NCBI GenBank assembly: GCA_947505565.1
Contig: CANNLB010000171.1
Location: 1 to 6,423, forward strand
Source of the DNA: Acidobacteriota bacterium
Lineage (GTDB): Bacteria > Acidobacteriota > Terriglobia > Bryobacterales > Bryobacteraceae
Length of the DNA stretch: 6,423 nucleotides
Direction of reading: 5' to 3'
Shown here: piece after piece, positions 1 to 6,319 of the stretch
Layout of the letters: the number at the start of each line of letters is the position of its first letter
Position numbering within the stretch: the stretch's first letter is position 1
The notes under the pieces: generated by a model
Database searches by the model: none
Told to the model about the DNA's origin: nothing
Seen by the model: the letters and a program-made list of their open reading frames with translations, nothing else
Program-made: the position numbers and the translations under genes

Positions 1-1
1 A

Positions 2-166
2 TCAACGGAGGGTAGAGTGCCGACGGAGACATCGGACGAAGGGCAATCGACTACTGATTTTCTGAGCCAGCAACAAGAGCGGATTCGGAGGGTAGCGCAA
101 AAACATCGTCTTGACTCAGGACCGATGGCAGCAGCATGGTGCCAGAACGCCCGATCGACACTCTAA
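2..166 (+). CDS. possible C-terminal fragment of an unidentified protein
   Basis: One plus-strand frame is open from the window edge to a TAA at 164-166, giving about 54 residues, while the other two plus frames are broken by stops. The peptide is hydrophilic, rich in Ser, Thr, Gln and Arg, with a charged stretch (QQQERIRRVAQKHRLDSGP) followed by a short tail ending in ARSTL. I do not recognise a family. Its stop overlaps by a few bases the stop of the convergent glycine-rich protein gene, so a tail-to-tail arrangement is plausible. Because only 54 codons are visible and the start lies outside the window, this could also be a chance open frame. Confidence 0.35.
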   Translation, partial: STEGRVPTETSDEGQSTTDFLSQQQERIRRVAQKHRLDSGPMAAAWCQNARSTL

Positions 167-984
167 TTGGCCCAGTTCAGATCTATGTCGCGGATGGTGA
201 TGCGGTTGACGGTATTTTGGGAACCCATTTCTAGTTCCATTTCGCCGGTCATGCCGCTCGTGCGGACTCGAGAGTAGATACGGCGGCCTTGCCGTCGCTC
301 GATCGAGCCCGTGAACAGAATACGACCGCTTTCGGTTTGGAATTCGACCGTCAGGCCTCCGTTGCCGTGAACCATTACGCGGGCTTGGTCAAGACGGCGG
401 TTGTTACCGTTGCGGTCGCGATAGCTACCGCTGCCGCGGCGGCCGCCGTTAAAATTGAAGTCTCCGTTGTTGTTCCAACCGCCGCCCTCGCCCCAGCCGT
501 TATTCCAGCCACCGCGGTTACCGCCGTTGTTGCCGCCGTTGTCGTAGCGGCCGCCTCCGCCGTTGAAGCCGCCACCGCCACCGCCGCCGCCGCCGCGCCA
601 GAAAATATCAAACGTGTAGCCTTCGCTGCCGCCCTTACTGTCTTCGATACGGATGATGGCTCGGCCGCCATTGTCCGCGCCGCGGACCAGATCCTGGCGA
701 CCGCGGCCATCGATCCCCTTGAAGCGGAAGTCGTTGGGCCGGAGGGGCATTTCCTGATTGCAGACGAAACGTCGAAAGGTGGCGGGTCCGCCGTTGAGAG
801 TGCGGATGGTGGCGTTACGGCCAATGATTTCCACTTCGGCGACGTCGTCGACCTCGACTTCGATAGTGCATTTGCCGTCTCCACCACCACCGCCGCGGAT
901 ATCGGCGGCGCGACGGTCGGTGATGCGCTGGGACCAAGCGCTCGTCAGAGCCAAGGATAGAAAGAGGAGAAGAAGTTTTGACAT
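163..984 (-). CDS. exported glycine/asparagine-rich protein with two beta-rich domains
   Basis: Encodes 273 residues from the ATG at 982-984. This start is preferred over the upstream in-frame ATG at 1146 because it gives a typical Sec signal peptide (residues 1-19, MSKLLLLFLSLALTSAWSQ), has a Shine-Dalgarno sequence five bases upstream, and lies just downstream of a TATAAT box. After the signal comes a Gly run (31-35) and a beta-rich domain at about 38-129 with Cys39 and Cys75, which may form a disulfide in the periplasm or outside the cell, and a motif ending GYTFDIFWR. Residues 131-195 are low complexity, including a run of nine glycines and GGWNNG-type repeats with Trp, Asn and Arg. Residues about 199-273 form a second strand-rich domain ending in DIDLNWAN. 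I know similar architectures only as uncharacterised acidobacterial proteins; function is unknown. An extracellular or cell-surface structural or binding role is an inference from the signal peptide and the flexible linker. Confidence 0.85.
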   Translation of the reverse strand: MSKLLLLFLSLALTSAWSQRITDRRAADIRGGGGGDGKCTIEVEVDDVAEVEIIGRNATIRTLNGGPATFRRFVCNQEMPLRPNDFRFKGIDGRGRQDLVRGADNGGRAIIRIEDSKGGSEGYTFDIFWRGGGGGGGGGFNGGGGRYDNGGNNGGNRGGWNNGWGEGGGWNNNGDFNFNGGRRGSGSYRDRNGNNRRLDQARVMVHGNGGLTVEFQTESGRILFTGSIERRQGRRIYSRVRTSGMTGEMELEMGSQNTVNRITIRDIDLNWAN

Positions 985-989
985 GGGAA

Positions 990-996
990 CCTTTCC
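990..996 (-). promoter_or_regulatory. Shine-Dalgarno site of the glycine-rich exported protein
   Basis: The minus strand reads GGAAAGG followed by five bases and then the ATG at 984. This decides the start in favour of the signal-peptide methionine rather than the upstream in-frame ATG at 1146. Confidence 0.65.
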
Positions 997-1011
997 AGGA
1001 GTCGTTTTGTT

Positions 1012-1017
1012 ATTATA
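1012..1017 (-). promoter_or_regulatory. candidate -10 promoter element (TATAAT)
   Basis: The minus strand carries a perfect TATAAT 27 bases upstream of the start of the glycine-rich protein gene, in an otherwise very GC-rich stretch. A matching -35 is not evident: the bases 17 upstream read CCGCCG, and there is no extended TGn. This is therefore either a promoter needing an activator or another sigma-factor contact, or a chance match. Transcription starting just downstream would give a 5' leader of about 20 nt, consistent with the Shine-Dalgarno position. Confidence 0.45.
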
Positions 1018-1298
1018 CGAGGCCAGGCATCGGCCGGCGGGGTAGGGGTCTGAATCGTTGCGTTCGCATCTGGTGTGGCAGTCGCTGAGGTGGGCTTGGG
1101 GGACGCAGGGGCGGGGTTCGGCGAAGGTGGAGGTGTTGCGGATCATGAGTTCGTGGACGGTACACCAGGGGGGCTGTAGTTACAGGAAGTAGCGTCCATC
1201 ACGTCGCCGGTGGTGTCGGCGAGTTAGGGACGCGGATGGGGCGCAGGTAGGTCAAGATGACGCCGACGACGAGGCGACCCGAGTCGATGGCCCGAGAG

Positions 1299-1677
1299 TT
1301 ATTTAGCTGTCCAGACGAGCGAGTAGACCATGACGGCGAGGACGACTAGCGCGACAAGGTCAGGACGATGTTCGGGCCGAGGGTGGCAGGGAAGAGGCCG
1401 AGGGCGATGGAGCGGAGGCGATAGGGCAGGGCTCGGCTATTGCGGAAGCGGGTGACGGCGTCCAGGACGAATTACGTGCGTTCGCCGCAGAGTTCGCGGC
1501 GGTTACGGCCAGCGAGGCGGGCGTCTTCCTCCGTGATGGAGAAGACGGCGCGGGGGTGCAGATGGCCCAGAGGAGGCGTCCGTCGATTGCGAGCGCCGCG
1601 GGCTCTTGGCCGGAGAGGAAGAGCCGCGAGTAGGCTGCTCCACCAGTCAGCATGGGGGTGTAGAATCGGGGAGAGAT
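1299..1677 (-). pseudogene. frameshifted remnant of an unidentified membrane-protein gene
   Basis: Protein-like sequence continues across three minus-strand frames. The first frame, from 1677, reads ISPRFYTPMLTGGAAYSRL and then LFLSGQEPAALAIDGRLLWAI as far as about 1563. A shift at about 1560 leads to HPRAVFSITEEDARLAGRNR and a TAA at 1472-1474. Past that stop the same frame continues FVLDAVTRFRNSRALPYRL and a hydrophobic stretch to about 1355. A second shift joins LVALVVLAVMVYSLVWTAK and a TAA at 1299-1301. The end looks like one or two transmembrane helices with a short basic tail. Two shifts plus an internal stop indicate decay rather than one sequencing error. I cannot name the family. 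The first frame is the same as that of the upstream VapC-like reading frame, whose stop lies immediately before. Confidence 0.45.
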
Positions 1678-2355
1678 TCAGAACTCGGGGTATGAGCGGA
1701 TTGATGCACCGAGATTGGCGATGCACACTGCGATTGCGGCGAGGGGAGGGGGGCGCGGGGTGGTCAGAAGGGTACCGTGATTGGTGGTCCCGTTGGCTGG
1801 AGCTGATTCAGGAAGATAGCGAACCGATGCGAGCGATGCGGCAGACGAGTCCGTTCGCCGGGGGCCATTGATCGGCTTTTCGCCGAAGGCAGGGCTGGTT
1901 TGGACGAGTGGGGAGGGGGAGACTATCCCCGGGGGCCGCCGGACCTTTCGGCCGATGTTCGCCTTCATCCGTTGAATGTGTTCGCGGTTCCAGGTGTAGA
2001 GGAATTCGGCACGGCTCTTAAAGAAGCCTTGGCCGACAATGACATCGTAGATACCGCCGCCAGAAGCTCCGTTTTCGGCGGCTAGCTCGGCTGGGTGGAG
2101 AGAGTCGGCGGCGTCCAGTGCAATTGCCTTCAGTCGTTCGTGAATACTTCCAAGAAAGAGAACTGCCTCATCAGGCGTCACTCGTTTGGCTCCGGGCAGG
2201 CCAGTAAGGGAAGCGTAGGCTTCGGCAAAACTGTGGGCAGCGGTGCAGACATCCCGCGCCTTGTAGCGCAAGAGCAACTCTAAGCTGGAAAGGTGGTGCT
2301 CGTGATACTTAGAGAAAGACGCGACGAACCCGTAAGAATCGACGAGTGCCTTCAT
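1678..2355 (-). CDS. vapC: PIN-domain VapC-type toxin with aberrant C-terminal read-through extension
   Basis: Residues 1-141 read as a PIN domain, the fold of VapC toxins, which are Mg-dependent ribonucleases. Asp6 lies in MKALVDSYGF, Glu45 in HSFAEAYASL, and Asp104 in GGGIYDVIVG after the Gly-rich turn. The fourth acidic site is replaced by the TWN-type variant (Thr121-Trp122-Asn123, then His126). PIN toxins usually end near residue 135-145. Here the frame runs on to 225 residues with a Pro/Ser/Thr-rich, non-PIN tail from about residue 142 (position about 1932), which I read as a lost stop codon. The gene overlaps the antitoxin by ATGA at 2352-2355, the usual translational coupling. The tail shares its frame with the remnant beyond 1678. 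The domain assignment is firm; whether the protein is active or stable is uncertain. Confidence 0.75.
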   Translation of the reverse strand: MKALVDSYGFVASFSKYHEHHLSSLELLLRYKARDVCTAAHSFAEAYASLTGLPGAKRVTPDEAVLFLGSIHERLKAIALDAADSLHPAELAAENGASGGGIYDVIVGQGFFKSRAEFLYTWNREHIQRMKANIGRKVRRPPGIVSPSPLVQTSPAFGEKPINGPRRTDSSAASLASVRYLPESAPANGTTNHGTLLTTPRPPPLAAIAVCIANLGASIRSYPEF

Positions 2356-2582
2356 GCGCCACCCACAGCACGCCCCCCGCTGCGCATGGCATTGGTGACC
2401 TGGTTGGTTTCCGCGAGAGTGATGGGAGCACCGCTCGAAAAGACCCAGCCCCCACGATGCTTCCAGAGACGGGCGGTGGCGCGGGAGGGGCGGAGGATAC
2501 CTTCTCCATCATCGGAGACCAGATCCAAGGTATCGCCAGGATTGAGCATTAACTCGTCGCGCACCTGTTTCGGCAAAGCCAT
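2352..2582 (-). CDS. vapB: AbrB/MazE-fold antitoxin of the VapBC pair, start codon degraded
   Basis: The 76 residues from ATG 2580-2582 begin MALPKQVRDELMLNPGDTLDL, the second half of an AbrB/SpoVT swapped-hairpin DNA-binding domain, followed by a toxin-binding tail ending in GGRAVGGA. The family's first strand is not within this reading but lies just upstream in the same frame: TEITITIEKAGR is encoded from 2618 to 2583. That stretch has no ATG, GTG or TTG; the only candidate is an ATT at 2610-2612, and an in-frame TGA stands at 2628-2630. The true start therefore seems lost or is a rare ATT. Starting at 2582 would remove half of the DNA-binding fold. The loop at residues 28-31 (GILRP) looks one residue shorter than the usual GxxITLRP. 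Antitoxins of this kind bind and neutralise VapC and repress their own promoter. The stop overlaps the vapC start by four bases. Confidence 0.7.
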   Translation of the reverse strand: MALPKQVRDELMLNPGDTLDLVSDDGEGILRPSRATARLWKHRGGWVFSSGAPITLAETNQVTNAMRSGGRAVGGA

Positions 2583-2613
2583 GCGACCTGCTTTCTCGAT
2601 CGTAATAGTAATT

Positions 2614-2634
2614 TCCGTGAAGGGTAGTCACGGA
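2614..2634. repeat. 7-bp inverted repeat between divergent vapBC and hydrolase units
   Basis: TCCGTGA (2614-2620), a 7-base spacer AGGGTAG, and TCACGGA (2628-2634) form a perfect inverted repeat. It lies across the 5' end of the antitoxin unit and overlaps the Shine-Dalgarno of the plus-strand gene. AbrB-type antitoxins commonly bind palindromes at their own promoter, so this is a candidate operator. On the plus-strand transcript it could also form a hairpin covering part of the GGAGG. Seven-bp arms can arise by chance; no second copy was noticed. Confidence 0.45.
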
Positions 2635-2636
2635 GG
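2632..2636 (+). promoter_or_regulatory. Shine-Dalgarno (GGAGG) of the alpha/beta-hydrolase gene
   Basis: GGAGG ends nine bases before the GTG at 2646, which supports that GTG as the start over the in-frame ATG codons at 2664 and 2682, which lie too far away. Its first three bases belong to the right arm of the inverted repeat at 2614-2634. Confidence 0.55.
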
Positions 2637-2645
2637 TTTCGGGTC

Positions 2646-3095
2646 GTGATATGGTTCGTTCGTATGATCAAGGGCGTTTCGATGGTGCTCTGGCTGGCGA
2701 GCGGACTTTTCGCCGAAGATCGATTCTTTGATTCGGCGGGGGTTCGGATTCGCTACCTCGAACAGGGAAACGGGCCGGCGGTCGTGCTGCTGCAGGGCTA
2801 CGGCGGGAGTTTGCAGGCCTGGGTTGGTGCCGGGCTTCTCGCGGATCCGGCGAAGGACCATCGCGTGATTGCGCTGGAACTGCGCGGCTATGGGATGAGC
2901 GGCAAGCCGCTGGAGCCGAAAGTCAGTGGCGACCAGATGGGGCTCGGGGTCATTGGCGTGAGGAACCACTTGCCGATTCCGAAGGCGCAGTTGGGGGCTT
3001 TGCAGAGGGCCACTTTGGCGATTGTGGCGAGCGACGACCTGAGTTTGCCGGCGTTGCGGGAAGTGAAAGCGGTGACACATCCGGTAGCGGCATGA
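2646..3095 (+). CDS. internally deleted alpha/beta-hydrolase, probably non-functional
   Basis: The 149 residues keep an open frame from GTG 2646. Residues 7-24 are a hydrophobic leader of signal-peptide type (WLASGLFAE). Residues 27-105 match the start of an alpha/beta-hydrolase: FFDSAGVRIRYLEQG, the oxyanion-hole strand VVLLQGYGGS (Gln50 where the family normally has His), and HRVIALELRGYGMSGKP. After GDQMGLGVIG the sequence jumps, at about residue 112 (near 2980), to QLGALQRATLAIVASDD, which in the family follows the lid domain. The nucleophile elbow GxSxG and the lid are absent. The end, KAVTHPVAA, may join to the catalytic-His block (His145) by a second, smaller deletion. Family members have about 260-300 residues. 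The stop overlaps the start of the permease by ATGA. I regard it as an in-frame deletion remnant; a role as a short coupling peptide for the permease is only a guess. Confidence 0.7.
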   Translation: MIWFVRMIKGVSMVLWLASGLFAEDRFFDSAGVRIRYLEQGNGPAVVLLQGYGGSLQAWVGAGLLADPAKDHRVIALELRGYGMSGKPLEPKVSGDQMGLGVIGVRNHLPIPKAQLGALQRATLAIVASDDLSLPALREVKAVTHPVAA

Positions 3096-4411
3096 GTGAG
3101 CTACATCGGACATTGGGGTTGCGGGATGTGACACTGCTGGGCGTGGCGTGCATCGTGGGGACAAGATGGCTGGCGACGGCGGCGCATGCGGGGCCGGGGT
3201 CGGTGACGCTATTTCTGTTGGCGGGTTTGTTTTTTGTGGTGCCGATTGCGCAGTCGGTTGGGGTGCTAGCGGGGCGCCGGCCAGACGCGGGGGGGCAGTA
3301 CGTTTGGACGCGGGACGACTTTGGGGAGTGGCACGGATTCCTCGCGTTTTGGCTCTACTGGGTGGGCATCGCGAGTTGGCTGCCGAACGCGGCTATGGCA
3401 TACATCAGCATTGCGGCGTATGCGATTAACCCCGCACTGGTGGAGAACCGGGGGGTAATTGTGGGGGCGTCGGTCATCGCGATTTGGGTGGGCGTGGGGG
3501 TGAACTTGATTGGCGCTCGGGTGGGGCGATGGAACCAGAATCTGGGCGGGGTGGCGACCTGGTTGATGGTTTGTTTGCTGTTAGGGACGGCGGCGGTGGT
3601 GTACTTGCGGCAGGGGTCGGCGACGGTGCTGCACTTGGCTCCGCCGATGGGCTTGGCGACATTGAACTTCTGGTCGCAGATTGCGTTTGCGCTGACAGGG
3701 ATTGAGTTATTGGGGATGATGGGGGGCGAAATCAAAGATCCGGAGCGGACGATTGGACGGGCGGGATGGATGGCGGGAATGATCTCGGTGTTCATTTACA
3801 GCAGCGCGACGCTGGCGATGGTGGTACTGCGGCGGCCGGAGGAGACGAGCGTTTTATTTGGGATTATGCAGGCTGCGCAGGCGGGAGCGGCGTGGCTGCC
3901 GGTGGTATTTGGGGTGCTTTCAACTTGCACGATGCTGGGGCAGTTTGGAGGGTTGGTTTCGGCGACGGCGCGGCTGTCGTACGCGGCGGCTAAGGATGGA
4001 CTTTTGCCACCGGTGTTTGCGGAGGTGCATCCGCGTTGGCGGACGCCGCATGTATCGATGGTGGCGCTGGCGGGGGTGGGGACGGCGTTGCTGCTGGTGA
4101 TGCAGTTGGGGGATACGATGCGAGCGGCTTACCAGGAGCTGGTTTCGATGATGGTGCTAGGGAGTTTTACTCCGTTCCTCTACATTTTCCTTAGCGCTTG
4201 GAAGGCGGGGCTGCGGGTGGCTCCGGTGTGCGGGATTGCGGTGACGCTGATCGCGCTGGTATTTACAGCGCTGCCGACGGAGGATGTCGGCAGCGTTTGG
4301 TTGTTTGAGGCAAAGATCCTGGGGGGATTTTTGTTACTGCTGGGGTTGGGGCGGTGGATCTTCAGGCGATCGCAATTACGGGTTCGCCGAGGACTTCCCA
4401 GCGGGGGGTGA
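3092..4411 (+). CDS. APC-superfamily amino-acid/polyamine permease
   Basis: An inner-membrane secondary transporter of 439 residues, normal for the APC family (AA_permease_2 type), with about 12 hydrophobic segments. The first helix region is [19 protein letters not shown] followed by AGPGS. Residues 202-221 hold [20 protein letters not shown], corresponding to the family's E(x)nGEEIxxPxR signature in helix 6 and the following loop. Residues 299-321 ([21 protein letters not shown]) match the conserved RDGxLP...H..-tP loop. The C-terminal tail after residue 422 is short and basic. The ATG overlaps the stop of the hydrolase remnant (ATGA at 3092-3095), and no strong Shine-Dalgarno is visible, so translation may depend on coupling. 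The exact substrate cannot be read from the sequence. The last 50 bases overlap the end of the convergent enolase-superfamily gene. The helix-1 motif differs from the usual GxGxG form ([10 protein letters not shown]), so substrate recognition may be unusual. Confidence 0.9.
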   Translation: MSELHRTLGLRDVTLLGVACIVGTRWLATAAHAGPGSVTLFLLAGLFFVVPIAQSVGVLAGRRPDAGGQYVWTRDDFGEWHGFLAFWLYWVGIASWLPNAAMAYISIAAYAINPALVENRGVIVGASVIAIWVGVGVNLIGARVGRWNQNLGGVATWLMVCLLLGTAAVVYLRQGSATVLHLAPPMGLATLNFWSQIAFALTGIELLGMMGGEIKDPERTIGRAGWMAGMISVFIYSSATLAMVVLRRPEETSVLFGIMQAAQAGAAWLPVVFGVLSTCTMLGQFGGLVSATARLSYAAAKDGLLPPVFAEVHPRWRTPHVSMVALAGVGTALLLVMQLGDTMRAAYQELVSMMVLGSFTPFLYIFLSAWKAGLRVAPVCGIAVTLIALVFTALPTEDVGSVWLFEAKILGGFLLLLGLGRWIFRRSQLRVRRGLPSGG

Positions 4412-5465
4412 CGCCGAGGCCGGGTTGGGCAGAGGCGGCGAGGCGGCCGTGTTGGCGTTGGGGGGCGCCTTCGGCGTTGCTGACCGTTACGTAGCTGTTG
4501 AAGTCCGTGGCGGTGAAGAGGAACTCCGGGGGCGTGCTGTGGGCGAGATGGGCGATGGCAGCAGTGATGATGTCGCCTCCCCAGGTATCTTCGATGGTCA
4601 TGGCGATGCCGAGGGAGACGCAGAGATCGCGGATTTGGCGGGCCTTGGTGAGTCCGCCGACCTTGGAGATTTTGAGGTTGATGACGTCCATGGCCTGGTC
4701 ACTGACGCCCCGGAGGACGGCGCTGAGATCGTCAATGACTTCGTCGAGGACGAAGGGGCGGTCGGTGTGGCGGCGGACGGCGAGGCACTCTTCATACGAT
4801 AGGCAGGGCTGTTCGATGTAGACGTCGACATCGCGGACGGCGTGGGCGATGCGGACGGCTTCGTGTTGGCGCCAGCCGGTGTTGGCATCGGCGACGAGGA
4901 CATCGCCCCGCTGCATTTGGGCGGCGACGGCGCGGATGCGTTCAATGTCGACGTCGGGGTTGCCGCCGACCTTGAGCTGGAACTTGGTGTAGCCTTCGGC
5001 GCGGTAGCCGGCGACGCTGGCGGCCATGCGGTCAGGTTCGTCCTGGGAGATGGCGCGATAGAGGGGGAAGTCGGAGCCGTAGGTGCCACCGAGGAGGGTG
5101 GCGACGGATTGCCCGGAGGCTTTGCCGAGGAGGTCCCAGCAGGCCATATCGATGGCGGACTTGACGTAGGGGTGGCCACGCATGAGTTGGTCCATACGGC
5201 GGTTGAGAAGGCCGAGTTGGGTGGGATCGGCGCCGAGGAGACCGGGGGCGAGTTCTTTGAGGCCGGTGCGGGCACCATTGGCATAGGCGGCGAGATAGGC
5301 CGAGCCGAGGGGGCAGACTTCGCCGTAGCCGGAGAGGCCGGAGTCGGTATCGACGACGACGACGGTCGAATCGAAAACGTCGACGGAGTTACCACCGGAC
5401 CATTTATAGGTGCCTTCGTGGAGGGGAAGATCGACTTGATAAGCGCGAATGCCGGTGATTTTCAT
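4362..5465 (-). CDS. enolase-superfamily enzyme, MR/MLE type (hydroxyproline-betaine epimerase/cis-3-hydroxyproline dehydratase-like)
   Basis: A cytoplasmic Mg-dependent enzyme of 367 residues, full length for the muconate-lactonizing subgroup. The N-terminal capping domain covers about 1-125, including [12 protein letters not shown] and [20 protein letters not shown]. In the barrel, QLK ends with Lys165 on strand 2 (Gln163 stands where the classical KxK has its first Lys). Metal ligands are Asp193 (ADANTG), Glu219 (IEQP) and Asp241 or Glu242 (VLDEV), and the opposite base is Lys265 ([10 protein letters not shown]). IEDTWGGDI (291-299) follows. From memory, the QxK and DxWGGDI patterns resemble 4-hydroxyproline-betaine 2-epimerase HpbD and relatives acting on cis-3-hydroxyproline, so proline-derived substrates are likely, but racemase and dehydratase cannot be separated here. 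The start ATG overlaps the TauE-like gene stop (ATGA at 5462-5465), indicating one operon. Confidence 0.88.
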   Translation of the reverse strand: MKITGIRAYQVDLPLHEGTYKWSGGNSVDVFDSTVVVVDTDSGLSGYGEVCPLGSAYLAAYANGARTGLKELAPGLLGADPTQLGLLNRRMDQLMRGHPYVKSAIDMACWDLLGKASGQSVATLLGGTYGSDFPLYRAISQDEPDRMAASVAGYRAEGYTKFQLKVGGNPDVDIERIRAVAAQMQRGDVLVADANTGWRQHEAVRIAHAVRDVDVYIEQPCLSYEECLAVRRHTDRPFVLDEVIDDLSAVLRGVSDQAMDVINLKISKVGGLTKARQIRDLCVSLGIAMTIEDTWGGDIITAAIAHLAHSTPPEFLFTATDFNSYVTVSNAEGAPQRQHGRLAASAQPGLGVTPRWEVLGEPVIAIA

Positions 5466-6319
5466 GCGGTGTGACTTTCAGTATAGGCGGAGCGGAGCAT
5501 GCGGACGGCGGCGTAGAGGATGACGACGATGACGAGCCAGCGGAGGGCGGTGAGGGGGAGGGATTTGACGACGAAGGCGGCGAGGGGGACGCCGAGGAGG
5601 CCGCCGAGGGTGAGCCCGAGGGCGACGGTGGGGGAGTATTTCCCGCTTTGGACGAAGCGGGCACTGGCGACGGGCATCAGGAAGGCGGAGGAGCCCATCA
5701 TGATGGGGAAGGCGGCCGTGGGGTTCATGCCAAGGAGGCCGACGAGGGTCATGCAAGGGGCGTAGAAGCCGATGCCGAAGGTGCTGATGGCGGCGAAGAA
5801 GCAGTTCAAAACGACGGCGGTGAGAAGTTTGCCGCCGGTGAGGCCGAGGGCGTCGCCGCCCGCGGGGAAGAGGTCGAACTGGCGGAGGAGGAGGGCGACG
5901 GCGGCGAACAGAAGTGCGCCGCCGACGCCGAGTTGGACGTTGCGTTTGGGCAGGCGGGCGACCCAGGCGGCACCGAACCAGGAGCCGACGACGGCGCCGG
6001 CGATCATGAGGAGGAGCGTCGAGGGGTCCACTTGGATGACGGCGATGTAGATGAAGGCTTGGAAGATGGTGGGGAGGGTGTGGCCGGCGTTGAGGGTGCC
6101 GGGGATGAGTTGGTCGGGGACCATGCGGGTGAACTTGAAGATGGAGGTGGTGGTGGCGAAGGAGCCGATGCCGAGGGTATCGAAGAAGTTGGTGACGAAG
6201 CCGGTGAGGAGAGCGGGGAGGGTGGGGCGGTAGTTGGTGAGGGGCCAGAGGGCACGGGTCCAGATGGCGGCGTAAGCGAGGGTGAAGAGGGCGAGGGCGG
6301 CGAAGGTGGCGGGGAGCAC
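5462..6319 (-). CDS. TauE/SafE-family membrane transporter
   Basis: Encodes 285 residues with about eight hydrophobic segments, typical for the TauE/SafE family (about 250-290), whose members move sulfite, sulfoacetate and other organic anions across the inner membrane. The two related halves are visible: [17 protein letters not shown] at 40-56 and [20 protein letters not shown] at 181-200, each beginning a repeat, the second followed by [13 protein letters not shown]. The GTG at 6317-6319 is taken as start. It follows directly on the TAA of the upstream gene, with GAGG about 12 bases upstream, and gives a hydrophobic first helix. The end overlaps the start of the MR/MLE enzyme by four bases. 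The pairing suggests that the transporter handles that enzyme's substrate or product, probably a carboxylate. This is inference; the family name does not fix the substrate. Confidence 0.88.
   Translation of the reverse strand: MLPATFAALALFTLAYAAIWTRALWPLTNYRPTLPALLTGFVTNFFDTLGIGSFATTTSIFKFTRMVPDQLIPGTLNAGHTLPTIFQAFIYIAVIQVDPSTLLLMIAGAVVGSWFGAAWVARLPKRNVQLGVGGALLFAAVALLLRQFDLFPAGGDALGLTGGKLLTAVVLNCFFAAISTFGIGFYAPCMTLVGLLGMNPTAAFPIMMGSSAFLMPVASARFVQSGKYSPTVALGLTLGGLLGVPLAAFVVKSLPLTALRWLVIVVILYAAVRMLRSAYTESHTA

Larger units (their letters stand above)
985..1298 (-). other. intergenic region without a convincing gene
   Basis: Holds the Shine-Dalgarno and -10 element described separately at its left end. 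The minus-strand frame of the glycine-rich protein stays open up to 1146, but that 54-residue extension has no export signal and would sit upstream of the TATAAT box, so I do not accept it as coding. Between 1199 and about 1320 another minus frame is open and reads a short hydrophobic stretch (SGRLVVGVILTYLRPIRV) ending at a TGA at 1199-1201. This may be further debris of the remnant at 1299-1677 or simple GC-rich chance. Nothing else is recognisable. Confidence 0.4.

Noticed and set aside
575..600. CCGCCGCCG tract as a phase-variation switch
   Set aside because: The unit is three bases, so length changes would add or remove glycines without shifting the frame.
289..960. Long plus-strand open frame (223 residues) and a second minus frame (375-890) over the glycine-rich gene
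   Set aside because: Both are Ala/Val/Thr-rich shadows produced by the GGN codon tract on the minus strand; neither has a domain or a credible start.
985..1146. N-terminal extension of the glycine-rich protein to the ATG at 1146
   Set aside because: It would bury the signal peptide inside the protein and start upstream of the TATAAT box; the internal ATG at 984 has its own Shine-Dalgarno.
1440..1871. Plus-strand frame of 143 residues
   Set aside because: Arg/Trp-rich antisense shadow of the decayed minus-strand genes with no recognisable domain.
1872..1930. Small hairpins TCGGC-TTTTC-GCCGA (1872-1886) and GGGGA-GACTA-TCCCC (1916-1930) as terminators
   Set aside because: Arms are only 5 bp and no T-run follows on either strand; they lie inside the read-through tail of the vapC frame and are likely chance in GC-rich DNA.
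4842..5474. Plus-strand frame of 210 residues over the MR/MLE gene
   Set aside because: Gly/Asp/Glu-rich antisense shadow; the minus-strand enzyme accounts fully for this region.
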